Below are positions 33,287 to 41,866 of a stretch of 64,000 nucleotides of DNA, piece by piece. The stretch is from TK10-74A sp965217625. GTDB taxonomy: Bacteria; Chloroflexota; Dehalococcoidia; Bin125. Both the position numbers and the translations under genes were made by a program. Numbering within the stretch: position 1 is the stretch's first letter; every line of letters starts with the position of its first letter. The DNA is taken from contig OZ244557.1 in the NCBI GenBank assembly GCA_965217625.1, positions 310,001-374,000 of the forward strand, in the 5' to 3' direction. Below the pieces are notes generated by a model. It had not been told where the DNA came from. It saw only the letters and a list, made by a program, of their open reading frames with translations, and searched no databases.

Positions 33287-34230
33287 CCCGCCCCGCTCCT
33301 CGACGGCGGCGTCGGTCCCATCCGCCACTGGTTGTCCGGGAAGTCCCGCACGCCCAGCGTGCCCGGCCACAGCTCGAACAGCCGGTCGATGTCGATCAGG
33401 GGCTCCGGGTAGTGCAGGTAGCGCTCGCGCGTGTGCTCGCGGTAGAGGGAGATTCGGTGGCCCGTCGCGCCGAAGACGCGCCCGTTCGCCGGGCCCCCTT
33501 CCAGCGAGGCCAGCCAGACGATGATCGGGACGACGTTCTTCGGGTCCATCGCCGTGCCCGCCGCCGTCTCGCTCAGCAGCGATTGGCCCGCCGTCGCCGC
33601 CAGGCCCCGGTCGGTCATCCGCGTCGCCGCGCCCGGCGAGATGCAGTTGCAGGTCACGCCGTAGCGCCCCAGCGCCTGCGTGTTGCTGCGCATCAGCCCC
33701 AGCTTGCCCGCGTGCGCCGCCGAGTAGTTCGGCTGGCCGGCCGCCCCCCGGATGCCCGCGTCGGAGCTGAAGTAGATGATCCGCCGGTTCCCCTTCTCGC
33801 GGTTGGCGCGCCAGTGGATCGAGGCGAACTTGGTCGGCGCGAAGCAGCCCTTCAGGTGCATCCGCACCGACTCGTCCCAGTCCTCCTCGGTCATGTTGAA
33901 GATCATCCGCTCGCGCAGGATGCCGTGCGCGCAGACGAGGATGTCGAGGTCGCCGTACGTGTCGAGGGCGGTCTGCACGGCCCGTTCGGCGGTGTCCATG
34001 TCGGCGATATCGCCGCTCAGCCCCACCGCCTCGCCGCCGGCCTCGCGGATCGCATCGACCACGCCGTCGATGCGCGAGGGCGGCCCGTCGGTCCGCCCCT
34101 CGACGTCGCGCTCGATGTCGCAGACCACGACCTTCGCCCCCTGCTCGCCGAAGACCTTGCAGATCTGCGAGCCGATCCCGCCGGCCCCGCCCGTCACGAG
34201 CGCGATGCGTCCGTCGAGATGTCGTGCCAT
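33283..34230 (-). CDS. SDR family oxidoreductase with atypical active site (copy 1)
   Basis: 315 residues from ATG 34230 (GGAGGAG upstream). The Rossmann motif is VTGGAGGIGSQICKVF, and VCAHGILRERMIFNMTEEDW is typical of HSD17B4/multifunctional-enzyme-like SDRs. The catalytic tyrosine lies in PNYSAAHAGKLGL: the position of the YxxxK lysine is histidine, with a lysine three residues later. The tail (about 250 onward) is extended beyond the minimal SDR. Paralogue of the next upstream gene. Confidence 0.88.
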
Positions 34231-34282
34231 GGAACTCCTCCTCCGCAATCCTTGTGGGCGCGCCGAACGATCCCGGGCGGCC

Positions 34283-35191
34283 CTACGGCCAGACGACCGG
34301 CGGTGGTCCCACGCCCTGCGCGACCAGCGTCTCGGGCATGATCGCGAAGAGTTGATCGAGATCCCAGTACGGCTCCGTCGAGAAGATCGTGCTCTCCCAG
34401 TCGGGGTTGTCCCAGATGGTGATCTTGCCCCCCGTCGTCCCCACCACGCGGCCGTTGATCATCTCCCCCTCGTCCGACGCCAGCAGCACGATGATCGGCG
34501 TCACGTTGCGCGGGTCCCACGCCGTCCCCTCGGCCGATTCGCTGCGAGCGATGCCGTCGCCCAGCGTCCTGTCCGTCATCCGCGTCGACGCGGCCGGCGA
34601 GATGCAGTTGGAGGTCGCCCCGTAGCGCTTGAGCGCCTCGGCGTTCGACAGCATGAGGCCGATCTTGCCCGCGTGCGCGGCCGAGTAGTTCGGCTGCCCC
34701 GCGATCCCCGTCACCCCCGCCGACGAGGTGAAGTAGATGATCCGCCGCCCGCCCTTGTCGCGGTTCGCGCGCCAGTGGATCGAAGCGAACTTGGTCGGCG
34801 CGAAGCAGCCCTTCAGGTGCATGCGCACCAGGTCGTCCCAGTCCTCCTCGGTCATGTTGAAGATCATCCGCTCGCGCAAGATGCCGTGCGCGCAGACCAG
34901 GATGTCGAGGTCGCCGAAGGTGTCGAGCGCCGTCTGCACGGCCCGCTCCGCCGTCGCCATGTCGGCGATGTCGCCGCTCAGCCCCACCGCCTCGCCGCCC
35001 GCCTCGCGGATCGACTCGACCACCGCGCCGATGCGCGAGGCCGCGCCGTCGCCCCGTCCCTCGACGTCGAGTTCGATGTCGCAGACCACCACCTTGGCCC
35101 CCTGCTCGGCGAAGACCTTGCAGATCTCCGAGCCCATGCCCCCCGCGCCGCCCGTCACCAGGGCGACCTTGCCATCGAGATGCTTCGCCAC
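34283..35191 (-). CDS. SDR family oxidoreductase with atypical active site (copy 2)
   Basis: 302 residues, the tandem paralogue of the downstream gene. VTGGAGGMGSEICKVFAEQG, VCAHGILRERMIFNMTEEDW and PNYSAAHAGKIGL are shared almost word for word; the C-terminal 50 residues diverge. The same histidine replaces the YxxxK lysine. The two genes are 52 bases apart on one strand and probably arose by duplication. A heteromer or sequential reactions on related substrates is possible. Substrate unknown. Confidence 0.88.
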   Translation of the reverse strand: MAKHLDGKVALVTGGAGGMGSEICKVFAEQGAKVVVCDIELDVEGRGDGAASRIGAVVESIREAGGEAVGLSGDIADMATAERAVQTALDTFGDLDILVCAHGILRERMIFNMTEEDWDDLVRMHLKGCFAPTKFASIHWRANRDKGGRRIIYFTSSAGVTGIAGQPNYSAAHAGKIGLMLSNAEALKRYGATSNCISPAASTRMTDRTLGDGIARSESAEGTAWDPRNVTPIIVLLASDEGEMINGRVVGTTGGKITIWDNPDWESTIFSTEPYWDLDQLFAIMPETLVAQGVGPPPVVWP

Positions 35192-35268
35192 GCCGACCTC
35201 CGTTCCATCCGCGACGGCGAGTCTACCCGAGTCGGAGCCCTGCGGCCCGCCACTCAGAGCGCCGCACG

Positions 35269-36582
35269 TCAGAACAGTTCATCGTCGCCCGCGTCGAAGG
35301 CGTGCAGCACGAGCCCCGTGGGCAGCTTGGGCACGAAGTAGGTGCTCTTCTGCGGCATCCGATCGCCCGCGTCCGCCGACTCGAAGATCTGCCCCAGCGA
35401 CGGCGCCTGCAGCAGGAAGGCGGCCTGCGCCGCCCCCGCCGCGACGGCCCCACAGGCCACCTGCGCGTCGTGCTCGTACGACACCGCCCGCCCGGCGTGC
35501 AGCGCCGCCTCGTCGACGCCGAAGGCCGGCCCCAGCGCGCCGTACTGGAGCACGGCGGGCCCCAGCCCCGCCCACGACGCCGGCAGCTCCGGCGGCAGCG
35601 CCGCCCGCGTGCGATCGTCGGACAGCAGCAGCAGGTCGTCGTCCGTCAGGCCGTGCACGCCGATCGGCGCCCGCTGCGCCGGCGCGGCCGCCACCCGCGC
35701 CATCAGCGCGCCGGCGTCGCCGCCCGGCCCGACCCGCTCCACCTCGAACGACGCCCGCAGCCGCGCCAGGGCGTCGGCCGGGGGCGGCGCGTGCAGCAGC
35801 CGGTGCGTCGCCCCCACGATCAGCCCCGGGTCCTCCGCCCGCACGATCCCCATCAGCACGAAGTTCTCCGGCTCGTCGCCCGTCCAGGTGATGCCCGCCC
35901 GCCGCCGTCGCACCTCGCGGTGCCCCAGCGCCGACTCGTAGCGATGGTGGCCGTCGGCCATGTACAGCGTCTCGCGCGCCAGCGCCGCGCGGATCGCGCC
36001 CACCTCGCGCTCCCCGTCGACCACGAACAGCGCGTGCTCCTCGCCCGCCGGGTCGATGCCCGAGGCCCTCGGCTGCCCCTGCGCCGCCCCCTCGATCGCC
36101 GCCCCCAGCGACCCTTCGGCGTCCGGCGCGACCACCATCAGCGGCGAGACGTCGGCGCGCACGGTGGCGCGCAGCGTCGTGCGCTCCTCGCGGGGCCCGG
36201 CCATCGTCCATTCGTGCGGCTTCGTCGAGCCGCCGCCCGCGTGCGCCTCCGACCACGGCGCCAGCCGCACCGCCGCCAGCAGCGATGTCCGCTCGCGCGT
36301 CCCGCCCCCCTGGCGGAACCGGTGCCGCGCCACGTAGTACGAAGGTTCGGCGTCGCGTTTCAGCGCCCCGGCCTCGCGCCAGTCGCGCAGCGTCGCCGCC
36401 GCCGACTCCGCCCCGTCGGCGCCGGGCGTCTCGACGTGCGTGATCTGGTAGCGGCTCGCCGCGCGCAGCGCCGCCGCCCGCTCGGGCGTGAGCACGTCGT
36501 AGGGCGGCCCCAGCAGCCCGCCCCAGGCGCCGCAGACCTCGGCGTCGAAGCGCAGCCCGCGGAAAGGAAGTGCGTCCACCAT
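35269..36582 (-). CDS. DUF1015 family protein
   Basis: 437 residues from ATG 36582. PFRGLRFDAEVCGAWGGLLG, then PPYDVLTPERAAAL, SYYVARHRFRQ, LYMADGHHRYESAL and YFVPKLPTGLVLHAFDAGD are the DUF1015 blocks; ADGHHRYE looks like a metal or phosphate site. The function is undetermined, but the family commonly sits near serA and aminotransferase genes, as here. TAGCCT (36590-36595, minus) ends seven bases before the ATG. Confidence 0.9.
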   Translation of the reverse strand: MVDALPFRGLRFDAEVCGAWGGLLGPPYDVLTPERAAALRAASRYQITHVETPGADGAESAAATLRDWREAGALKRDAEPSYYVARHRFRQGGGTRERTSLLAAVRLAPWSEAHAGGGSTKPHEWTMAGPREERTTLRATVRADVSPLMVVAPDAEGSLGAAIEGAAQGQPRASGIDPAGEEHALFVVDGEREVGAIRAALARETLYMADGHHRYESALGHREVRRRRAGITWTGDEPENFVLMGIVRAEDPGLIVGATHRLLHAPPPADALARLRASFEVERVGPGGDAGALMARVAAAPAQRAPIGVHGLTDDDLLLLSDDRTRAALPPELPASWAGLGPAVLQYGALGPAFGVDEAALHAGRAVSYEHDAQVACGAVAAGAAQAAFLLQAPSLGQIFESADAGDRMPQKSTYFVPKLPTGLVLHAFDAGDDELF

Positions 36583-36714
36583 CGTCCGCAGGCTATCAGC
36601 GACCCCCGTACGCGCCCGCTTGACGGAACGAGGTGGTCCGCCCCAGGAATGCTGTGGAAAAGTGCGGGCGTCGCGGTTGGTCGGCCCTATCATCCGTCGC
36701 AGGGGAGAGTGTCG

Positions 36715-37017
36715 ATGGCGCGCACGCTGGCCGAGGCCGTAGGCCGTGAAGAACTTGAGGCCGTCGAGGGGCGGCTCACCGGCCTGATCCGTCAGAACAC
36801 GGACCGACTGGATGACATCGACGTGAAGCTCGGCCGGGTCGACGGTCGGCTCAGAGCGCTTGCGGAGAACGGCATTCGGATGGAGGGGAGGCTTGATCGG
36901 ATGGAGGCCGACATCACCACGATGAAGCAAGACATCACCGCGATGACGCAAAACGTGGACACGATCAAGACAGCTGTGAACTCCTTGCTTGCCCAGCTCC
37001 CCCCTAAAGATGCCTGA
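36715..37017 (+). CDS. Small coiled-coil protein
   Basis: 100 residues from ATG 36715, preceded by AGGGGAGAG. From residue 14 onward the sequence is a continuous heptad-type helix (EAVEGRLTGLIRQNTDRLDD, then VDGRLRALAENGIRMEGRL and TTMKQDITAMTQNVDTIKT). It resembles many short uncharacterised coiled-coil proteins. No enzymatic motif is visible. It is less GC-rich than its neighbours. Confidence 0.7.
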   Translation: MARTLAEAVGREELEAVEGRLTGLIRQNTDRLDDIDVKLGRVDGRLRALAENGIRMEGRLDRMEADITTMKQDITAMTQNVDTIKTAVNSLLAQLPPKDA

Positions 37018-37074
37018 CGAGGCGCCGCGCCCCCGTTGATCGACGACCGGCCCCGTCCGTACCCTTCCTCCCCG

Positions 37075-37737
37075 ATGACCCAGTACTGCACCTTCTGCGA
37101 GATCGTCGCCGGGCGCGAGCCCGCCCGCGTCTTCTATGAGGACGACGACGTCATGGTCTTCGAGAACCTGCTCGGCTGGACGCGCGTGATGATGCTCGCC
37201 GTGCCGAAAGAGCACCGCACCCAGTCCGAGCTCTGGGCCAGCCTGGGGCCGGTCGGCCGGGTGGCCGTCCGGCTCGGCCGCGAGCACGCCCCCCAGGGGT
37301 TCCGCATCCTCTCCAACTTCGGCTCCTACGGGATGCAGAGCCAGCCCCACGGCCACCTGCACATCCTCGACGGCACCGACCCCGCCTACGAGCGCCCCGC
37401 CAAGCCGCGCCGCTCCATCGTCGACGCCGTCCGCGACGGCGCCGAGCCCAGCCTCCGCACCGACCACGCCGTCTTCTTCGACGCCCGCAAGCGCGCCACA
37501 CACCCCCCGCTCACCGCCCTCGCCCTGCCCGGCGACGACCCCGCCGCCGACCTCCCGGCCGAGCAGCTCTGGCAGGACATGGGCCCCTTCGGCGACGACC
37601 TCGTCGAGGTCGGTTGGTCGTCGAGCCAGCACGGCTTCCGCCTGCTCGCCAACTTCCCCGGCGAGGCCCGGCTGCCCGGCGGCGAGAAGGGTCACGTCCA
37701 CCTGCTGGCCGGCGCCTGGCTCGGCCACTACGCTTGA
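37075..37737 (+). CDS. HIT-like protein with degenerate second half
   Basis: 220 residues from ATG 37075. CTFCEIVAGREPARVFYEDD opens a HIT domain and QPHGHLHILD is the HxHxH active-site motif, so residues 1-112 are a complete nucleotide-phosphate hydrolase/transferase fold. The C-terminal part has a second HIT-like end (GFRLLANFPGEARLPG, then GHVHLLAG) without a clear first half and with only GHVH of the triad. TACCCT (37060-37065) is a possible -10 nine bases upstream. Confidence 0.82.
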   Translation: MTQYCTFCEIVAGREPARVFYEDDDVMVFENLLGWTRVMMLAVPKEHRTQSELWASLGPVGRVAVRLGREHAPQGFRILSNFGSYGMQSQPHGHLHILDGTDPAYERPAKPRRSIVDAVRDGAEPSLRTDHAVFFDARKRATHPPLTALALPGDDPAADLPAEQLWQDMGPFGDDLVEVGWSSSQHGFRLLANFPGEARLPGGEKGHVHLLAGAWLGHYA

Positions 37738-37769
37738 GTCGGCGCCGACGCGCCTGAAGGAAGCCGCCG

Positions 37770-38003
37770 ATGAAGACGATGAGCGTGGATGACGGCCTCT
37801 ACGGAGCCCTTGAAGCGGCGGCCGATCACCACGGCCGGCCGGTCCAGGCGTTGGTCGATGAGGCGATTGCCTCGTGGCTGGCGGATGCGGCCTCGGATGA
37901 CGCCGACCACGCCGCGATCGAGCAGGCCCGCGCCGAAGCCGCCGAACAGGGCGGCGTCGAGTTCGAGGTATTCTTCGACGCGCTTGCCAAGGACCGGGAC
38001 TGA
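37770..38003 (+). CDS. Ribbon-helix-helix-like small protein
   Basis: 77 residues, ATG 37770 with GAAGGAAG upstream. MKTMSVDDGLYGALEAAADH followed by HGRPVQALVDEAIASWLADA fits a CopG-type RHH dimer. The acidic C-terminus (ARAEAAEQGGVEFEVFFDAL) resembles a toxin-binding tail. No toxin gene follows; the next gene, comEC, is convergent. Probably an orphan antitoxin or small regulator. Confidence 0.6.
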   Translation: MKTMSVDDGLYGALEAAADHHGRPVQALVDEAIASWLADAASDDADHAAIEQARAEAAEQGGVEFEVFFDALAKDRD

Positions 38004-38046
38004 TTGTCGGCGTCGTATCGCCCCGACCCGCTCCTCCGACGCCCCC

Positions 38047-40467
38047 TCACCGACCGACGTCGTAGCGCAACTGCTCCCCGTCCGACCGCAGGCGCACGCG
38101 GCCATCGACGTCCGTGCGCAGCACCACGCCGATGTCCAGCCGCTCCAGAACCCCGGGATGCGGATGCCCGAACGAGTTGTCCGCTCCCAGGCTGATCGCC
38201 GACACCTCCGGCGACACCCGCCGCAACAGCAGGTCGCTGGTCGAGGTCTTGCTGCCATGATGCCCCACCTTCAGCCCCTGCGACCGCAGATCCCACGGCC
38301 CCCGCGCCAGCCGCAACTCCTCCTCCACGCCGATGTCGGCCGTCAGCAGCAGCGCCACCGACCCGTGCCGCAGCCGCAGCACGACGCCCGCCGCGTTCAG
38401 GTCGTCGCCGAAGTCCTCACCCGCCGCCGGGGCCAGCACGTCGGCCTCGACCTCGTCCCCCAGCGACAGCAGCATCCCCGCCGTCGCCGTCCGCACCGGG
38501 ATGCCCTGCGCCGCCGCCGCCGCTCGCAGCTGCCGGCCCAGCTCCGTCGTGTCGTGCAGCGGCGAGACGAGCAGCGTCCCGACGCGGTAGCGCTCCAGGA
38601 CCGCGAACAGCCCCGCCACGTGATCGGCCTGCGAATGCGTCGCCACCATGACGTCGATCCGTCGCCGCCCCGCCGGCAGCGCCTCCGCCAGCTCCGCCAG
38701 CAGCAACTGCCCGTCGGGGCCGCCATCGACGAGCAGCGTCGCCCCGCCCGGCGCGACGGCCAGGATCGCGTCGCCCTGCCCCACGTCGAGGACGTACGTG
38801 TCGAGCGTGTCCCCCTCGTTCCAGGCCAGCGCCCCCCACACCACGACGTTCGCCGCCAGCAGGAGGCCCAGTGCCGCCAGCGCCGTCGGCGACTCCAGCG
38901 CCCGCAGCGCGCGGGCCGCCCGCGTCGGGTCGTCCTCCCGATCCCGGTCCCGATCCCGCTCGCGACGCCGCCGCGTCCCGCCCCGGCGCAGCCACACGGC
39001 GACGCCGGTGATCGCGGCGTGCAGCACGATCGCGTGCGTCAGCCCGAAGCCGTCGATCTGCGCCGACGCGAACGGCAGCGACGCCAACCCCTCGGCCACC
39101 GCCACGAACCAGGACAGCGGCAGCCAGGCCAGCAGCCAGCCCGTCGCCTGCCCGAGCCCGCCGCCGATCGCGCCCGCCAGCGACGTCGCCAGGCTGCCCA
39201 GGAAGATGAGCGGGAAGAGCGGCGCGACCAGCAGGTTGGCGGGCAGCGCCACCAGCGAGATGCGCCCGAAGTGCAGCGCGATCAGCGGCAGCGTGGCCGC
39301 GACGGCTGCCACCGTCATGATCGCCGTCTCGAGCAGCGCCAGCTGCAGGCGCACGCCGGGCGTCTGCTCGAGCAGGTCCAGCCCCAGCGCCGACATCGTC
39401 CGCAGCCGGGCCGGCTCCCCGATCGCCGCCAGCGCCGCCGTCGCCGCGAAGGACAGCTGGAACGACAGGTCGTCGATCGTGCCCGGCTGGATCGCGACCA
39501 TCAGCGCCGCCGCCAGCGCGATCGCCGGCTCGGCCGCGCCGCGCCGTCCCGACGCCCCCGCCAGCAGCAGCAGCGTGCCCATGATCGCCGCCCGCACGAC
39601 CGGCGCGTCGGCCCCCACGAACGCCGTGTATAGCCCCACCACGACGATCGCCAGCCAGATCGCGCGGCGGCGCCCGACGGCCCAGGCACTCCCCGCCACG
39701 ACCAGCACCGCCAGCAGCGTCACGTTGCTGCCCGAGATCACCACCAGGTGCGACAGCCCCGTCGCCTTGAGGTCGTCGCGCAGGCCGGGCTGGAGCGCGC
39801 CGCGCCGGCCCGTCACGATGCCCTGCGACAGGCCCGCCAGCGGCTCCTCGAGCGACCGCGCCAGCCCCCCGTCGAGCGTCGCCCGCGCCGACGACAGCCC
39901 GGCCCGCAGCGGGTTGCCGGCGCCCTGCTCCAGGATCGACACCTCCCGCGCGAACCCGGTCGCGGCGATGCCCCGCTCCGCCAGGTAGTCCTCGAAGTCG
40001 TCGCCTGCCTGCGGGCGCACCGCCTGTAGTCCGGCCAGCGCCTGCACTCGGTCCCCATAGGCCAGCGCGACGCCCGGGCCGGCGCGCAGCAGCACGTCGA
40101 TGCCGGGCGTCGCGCGCTCCGCCCCCAGCGACACCGACTCGACCGCCAGCCGGACATCCTGGCCCGCGCCTCGCACTACCGGGTCCGACTCCACCACCCC
40201 GACCACCATCACCTCGCGCCCGGCGAACGCCGCCACCGACCCCGCCGACGGCGGACCGTCGTCGGCGCGCGCCAGCCCCAGCGCGAACAGCCCCGCCGCC
40301 ACGACCGCCAGCGCCGCCCCGCCCCGCCCCGATCGCAGCGCCGCGATCGTCGCCACGACGGCCGCGGCCACCACCGCCCCGGCCTCGACCCCCGGCGACG
40401 CGAACCCCGTCGCGACGGCCACCCCCGCGAAGAACGACAAGGAGAGGATCAGCAGCGGCGACCTCAT
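38047..40467 (-). CDS. comEC: ComEC/Rec2 DNA uptake channel
   Basis: 806 residues. The N-terminal third has an OB-like domain after two membrane segments, then the Competence domain with about nine further segments (SHLVVISGSNVTLLAVLVV is its signature). The C-terminal 260 residues are a metallo-beta-lactamase-like domain: VLDVGQGDAILAVAPGGATL, THSQADHVAGL and KVGHHGSKTSTSDLLL. ComEC carries single-stranded DNA across the membrane in competent cells. Start ATG 40467 overlaps the comEA stop (ATGA). Two charged DRDRDREDD-type repeats lie between the membrane and nuclease-like domains. Confidence 0.94.
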   Translation of the reverse strand: MRSPLLILSLSFFAGVAVATGFASPGVEAGAVVAAAVVATIAALRSGRGGAALAVVAAGLFALGLARADDGPPSAGSVAAFAGREVMVVGVVESDPVVRGAGQDVRLAVESVSLGAERATPGIDVLLRAGPGVALAYGDRVQALAGLQAVRPQAGDDFEDYLAERGIAATGFAREVSILEQGAGNPLRAGLSSARATLDGGLARSLEEPLAGLSQGIVTGRRGALQPGLRDDLKATGLSHLVVISGSNVTLLAVLVVAGSAWAVGRRRAIWLAIVVVGLYTAFVGADAPVVRAAIMGTLLLLAGASGRRGAAEPAIALAAALMVAIQPGTIDDLSFQLSFAATAALAAIGEPARLRTMSALGLDLLEQTPGVRLQLALLETAIMTVAAVAATLPLIALHFGRISLVALPANLLVAPLFPLIFLGSLATSLAGAIGGGLGQATGWLLAWLPLSWFVAVAEGLASLPFASAQIDGFGLTHAIVLHAAITGVAVWLRRGGTRRRRERDRDRDREDDPTRAARALRALESPTALAALGLLLAANVVVWGALAWNEGDTLDTYVLDVGQGDAILAVAPGGATLLVDGGPDGQLLLAELAEALPAGRRRIDVMVATHSQADHVAGLFAVLERYRVGTLLVSPLHDTTELGRQLRAAAAAQGIPVRTATAGMLLSLGDEVEADVLAPAAGEDFGDDLNAAGVVLRLRHGSVALLLTADIGVEEELRLARGPWDLRSQGLKVGHHGSKTSTSDLLLRRVSPEVSAISLGADNSFGHPHPGVLERLDIGVVLRTDVDGRVRLRSDGEQLRYDVGR

Positions 40468-40871
40468 CGCGCCGGCTCCTCCGCCCCAACCGCTGCCGGG
40501 GCTCGCGCCGTCGCCCAGCCCTCCAGCCCCGCCAGCACGCCCGCCGTCAGCACCCCGCGCTGCCCGACCTCCGCCAGCGACGTGAACGGCGCCTCCCGTC
40601 GCGCCGCGATGATCGCCTCGGCCCGCACCTCGCCGATGCCGGGCAGCGCCTCCAACTCCTCGGCCGAGGCCCGGTTCAGATCGACCAGGCGCTCCGCCGC
40701 CGGGTCGGCCGGGATCGGCGACGGCCGCTGCGACGCCTCATAAATCTGCACCGCCCCGGGGTCGGGGCCCGGCGTCGCCGCCAGCGCGACCAGCCCCACG
40801 ACCAGCGTCAGACCCGCCAGCAGCGCCGGCCACCAGACCGGCGGAACCGTGGGACGTCCCGACCGCCTCAC
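40464..40871 (-). CDS. comEA: ComEA-like DNA receptor (helix-hairpin-helix)
   Basis: 135 residues from GTG 40871 with GGGAGGGGAGG upstream. A membrane anchor (about 14-33) is followed by a linker and one (HhH)2 unit: LVDLNRASAEELEALPGIGE, then VRAEAIIAARREAPFTSLAE. ComEA binds incoming double-stranded DNA and hands it to ComEC, which is encoded immediately downstream with four bases of overlap. Shorter than Gram-positive ComEA because the oligomerisation domain is lacking. Confidence 0.92.
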   Translation of the reverse strand: MRRSGRPTVPPVWWPALLAGLTLVVGLVALAATPGPDPGAVQIYEASQRPSPIPADPAAERLVDLNRASAEELEALPGIGEVRAEAIIAARREAPFTSLAEVGQRGVLTAGVLAGLEGWATARAPAAVGAEEPAR

Positions 40872-40906
40872 GACGCGCCTCCCCTCCCGTCGCTATCCTC
40901 CCGGAC

Positions 40907-40993
40907 ATGCCGGAGAATGTCATGCGCTCCATGCTCACCACGCCGCCACAGGAGGCGAGAGCGCGCAAGTACGGGCCGGCGGCCGGCGAGTGA
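40907..40993 (+). CDS. 28-aa miniprotein of the PENVMRS family
   Basis: MPENVMRSMLTTPP, then ARARKYGPAAGE and TGA. It shares PENVMRS(I/M)L(N/T)TPP and a following KY with the 24721 protein. TATCCT (40894-40899) ends seven bases before the ATG, so it is probably leaderless. It lies 69 bases upstream of the Fic antitoxin-like gene and diverges from comEA. The shared motif in two unrelated accessory loci argues for a real gene despite its size. Confidence 0.6.
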   Translation: MPENVMRSMLTTPPQEARARKYGPAAGE

Positions 40994-41062
40994 CGGGAAG
41001 CGAAACGAGTTGACGGAAGGCTGGTTATGTGATAACCAGGTAACGCACCTTCCTGGGAGAGG

Positions 41063-41257
41063 ATGACGGATATGGCAGAGGTGACAGCGGACTTTGAGAA
41101 GCGGGTGGAAGAGTTGATGAAGACGGCCAAGCCGTCCCTTTCCCGGGAAGAAATTCGAGAACAGCGCATCTCGTTCGCTTACGGACTCATGGGCAAAGAG
41201 CGTACAATGACCCGTGAGCAGGTTGAGGAACTGATCGACGAGCAGTACGGCTCCTAG
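41063..41257 (+). CDS. Antitoxin-like small protein paired with Fic
   Basis: 64 residues. Strongly helical and acidic (EVTADFEKRVEELMKTAK, then SLSREEIREQRISFAYGLMG and REQVEELIDEQYGS). It ends one base before the Fic-family start, an arrangement typical of antitoxin-toxin pairs. I do not see a clear (S/T)xxxE(G/N) Fic-inhibition motif, so the mode of control may differ from FicA. RBS GGGAGAGG before ATG 41063. G+C is lower than in the core genes. Confidence 0.7.
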   Translation: MTDMAEVTADFEKRVEELMKTAKPSLSREEIREQRISFAYGLMGKERTMTREQVEELIDEQYGS

Positions 41258-41258
41258 C

Positions 41259-41858
41259 GTGGATATTTTCACGCTGACGGGTGAGGAGGGGCACCCCTCC
41301 TATCAGCGGCTCGAGGCATCGAACAACGCGCGATACTACGATTTCTTGTATTCGCTGATCGACACAAAGCTCTCACTTGGCTCCATCGAATTGACGCATG
41401 CGATCATCAGATCCTTCAACGCTCATGCGATCGCGGGCCTTTACGAGGCAGCGGGACAGTATCGCACGGTGCAGGTGTTCGTAGGCGACTACACCCCACC
41501 TCCTCCCGAGCAGGTCGAGGAATTGATGGATGGTTGTGTGTCGCGCATTAATGCGTTTCTCGAAGAAAGCAAGGGTTTCACTGCTGCGACCTATGCCTTA
41601 TGGCGGATCAACCACATCCATCCGTTTGTCAACGGAAACGGCCGCACGGCGCGTGCTGCATGTTACTTCCCGCTCTGCATGCATGCACGGGGCATGTTCC
41701 CCGGTCCGGTGACCGTGCCGGAACGGCTGGCAAGGGGCGAGATGAGGGAGCGCTGCGTGGCTGCGCTACAGTATGCGGACCAAGGTCCAAGGCATGACTT
41801 GATGCCGCTGGGCGAGTTGTTGGCGGAAGCCCTGGAGCAACAGGTTGGGAGTCGATAG
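41259..41858 (+). CDS. Fic family protein (short form)
   Basis: 199 residues from GTG 41259. The Fic core motif is HPFVNGNGRTARAA, where the common D/E of HPFx(D/E)GNGR is asparagine. AAGQYRTVQVFVGDYTPPPP is the beta-hairpin flap and INHIHPF the helix entering the loop. Fic enzymes transfer AMP or other phospho-groups to proteins. Loss of the acidic residue, a magnesium ligand, may alter or abolish this. argF starts eight bases after its stop. Confidence 0.85.
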   Translation: MDIFTLTGEEGHPSYQRLEASNNARYYDFLYSLIDTKLSLGSIELTHAIIRSFNAHAIAGLYEAAGQYRTVQVFVGDYTPPPPEQVEELMDGCVSRINAFLEESKGFTAATYALWRINHIHPFVNGNGRTARAACYFPLCMHARGMFPGPVTVPERLARGEMRERCVAALQYADQGPRHDLMPLGELLAEALEQQVGSR

Positions 41859-41866
41859 GACCGCAT

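Noticed and set aside
38047..40467. Loss of metallo-beta-lactamase activity in ComEC from THSQADH
   Set aside because: HxxxDH variants with a non-histidine second position are common in ComEC proteins, so this is not notable.
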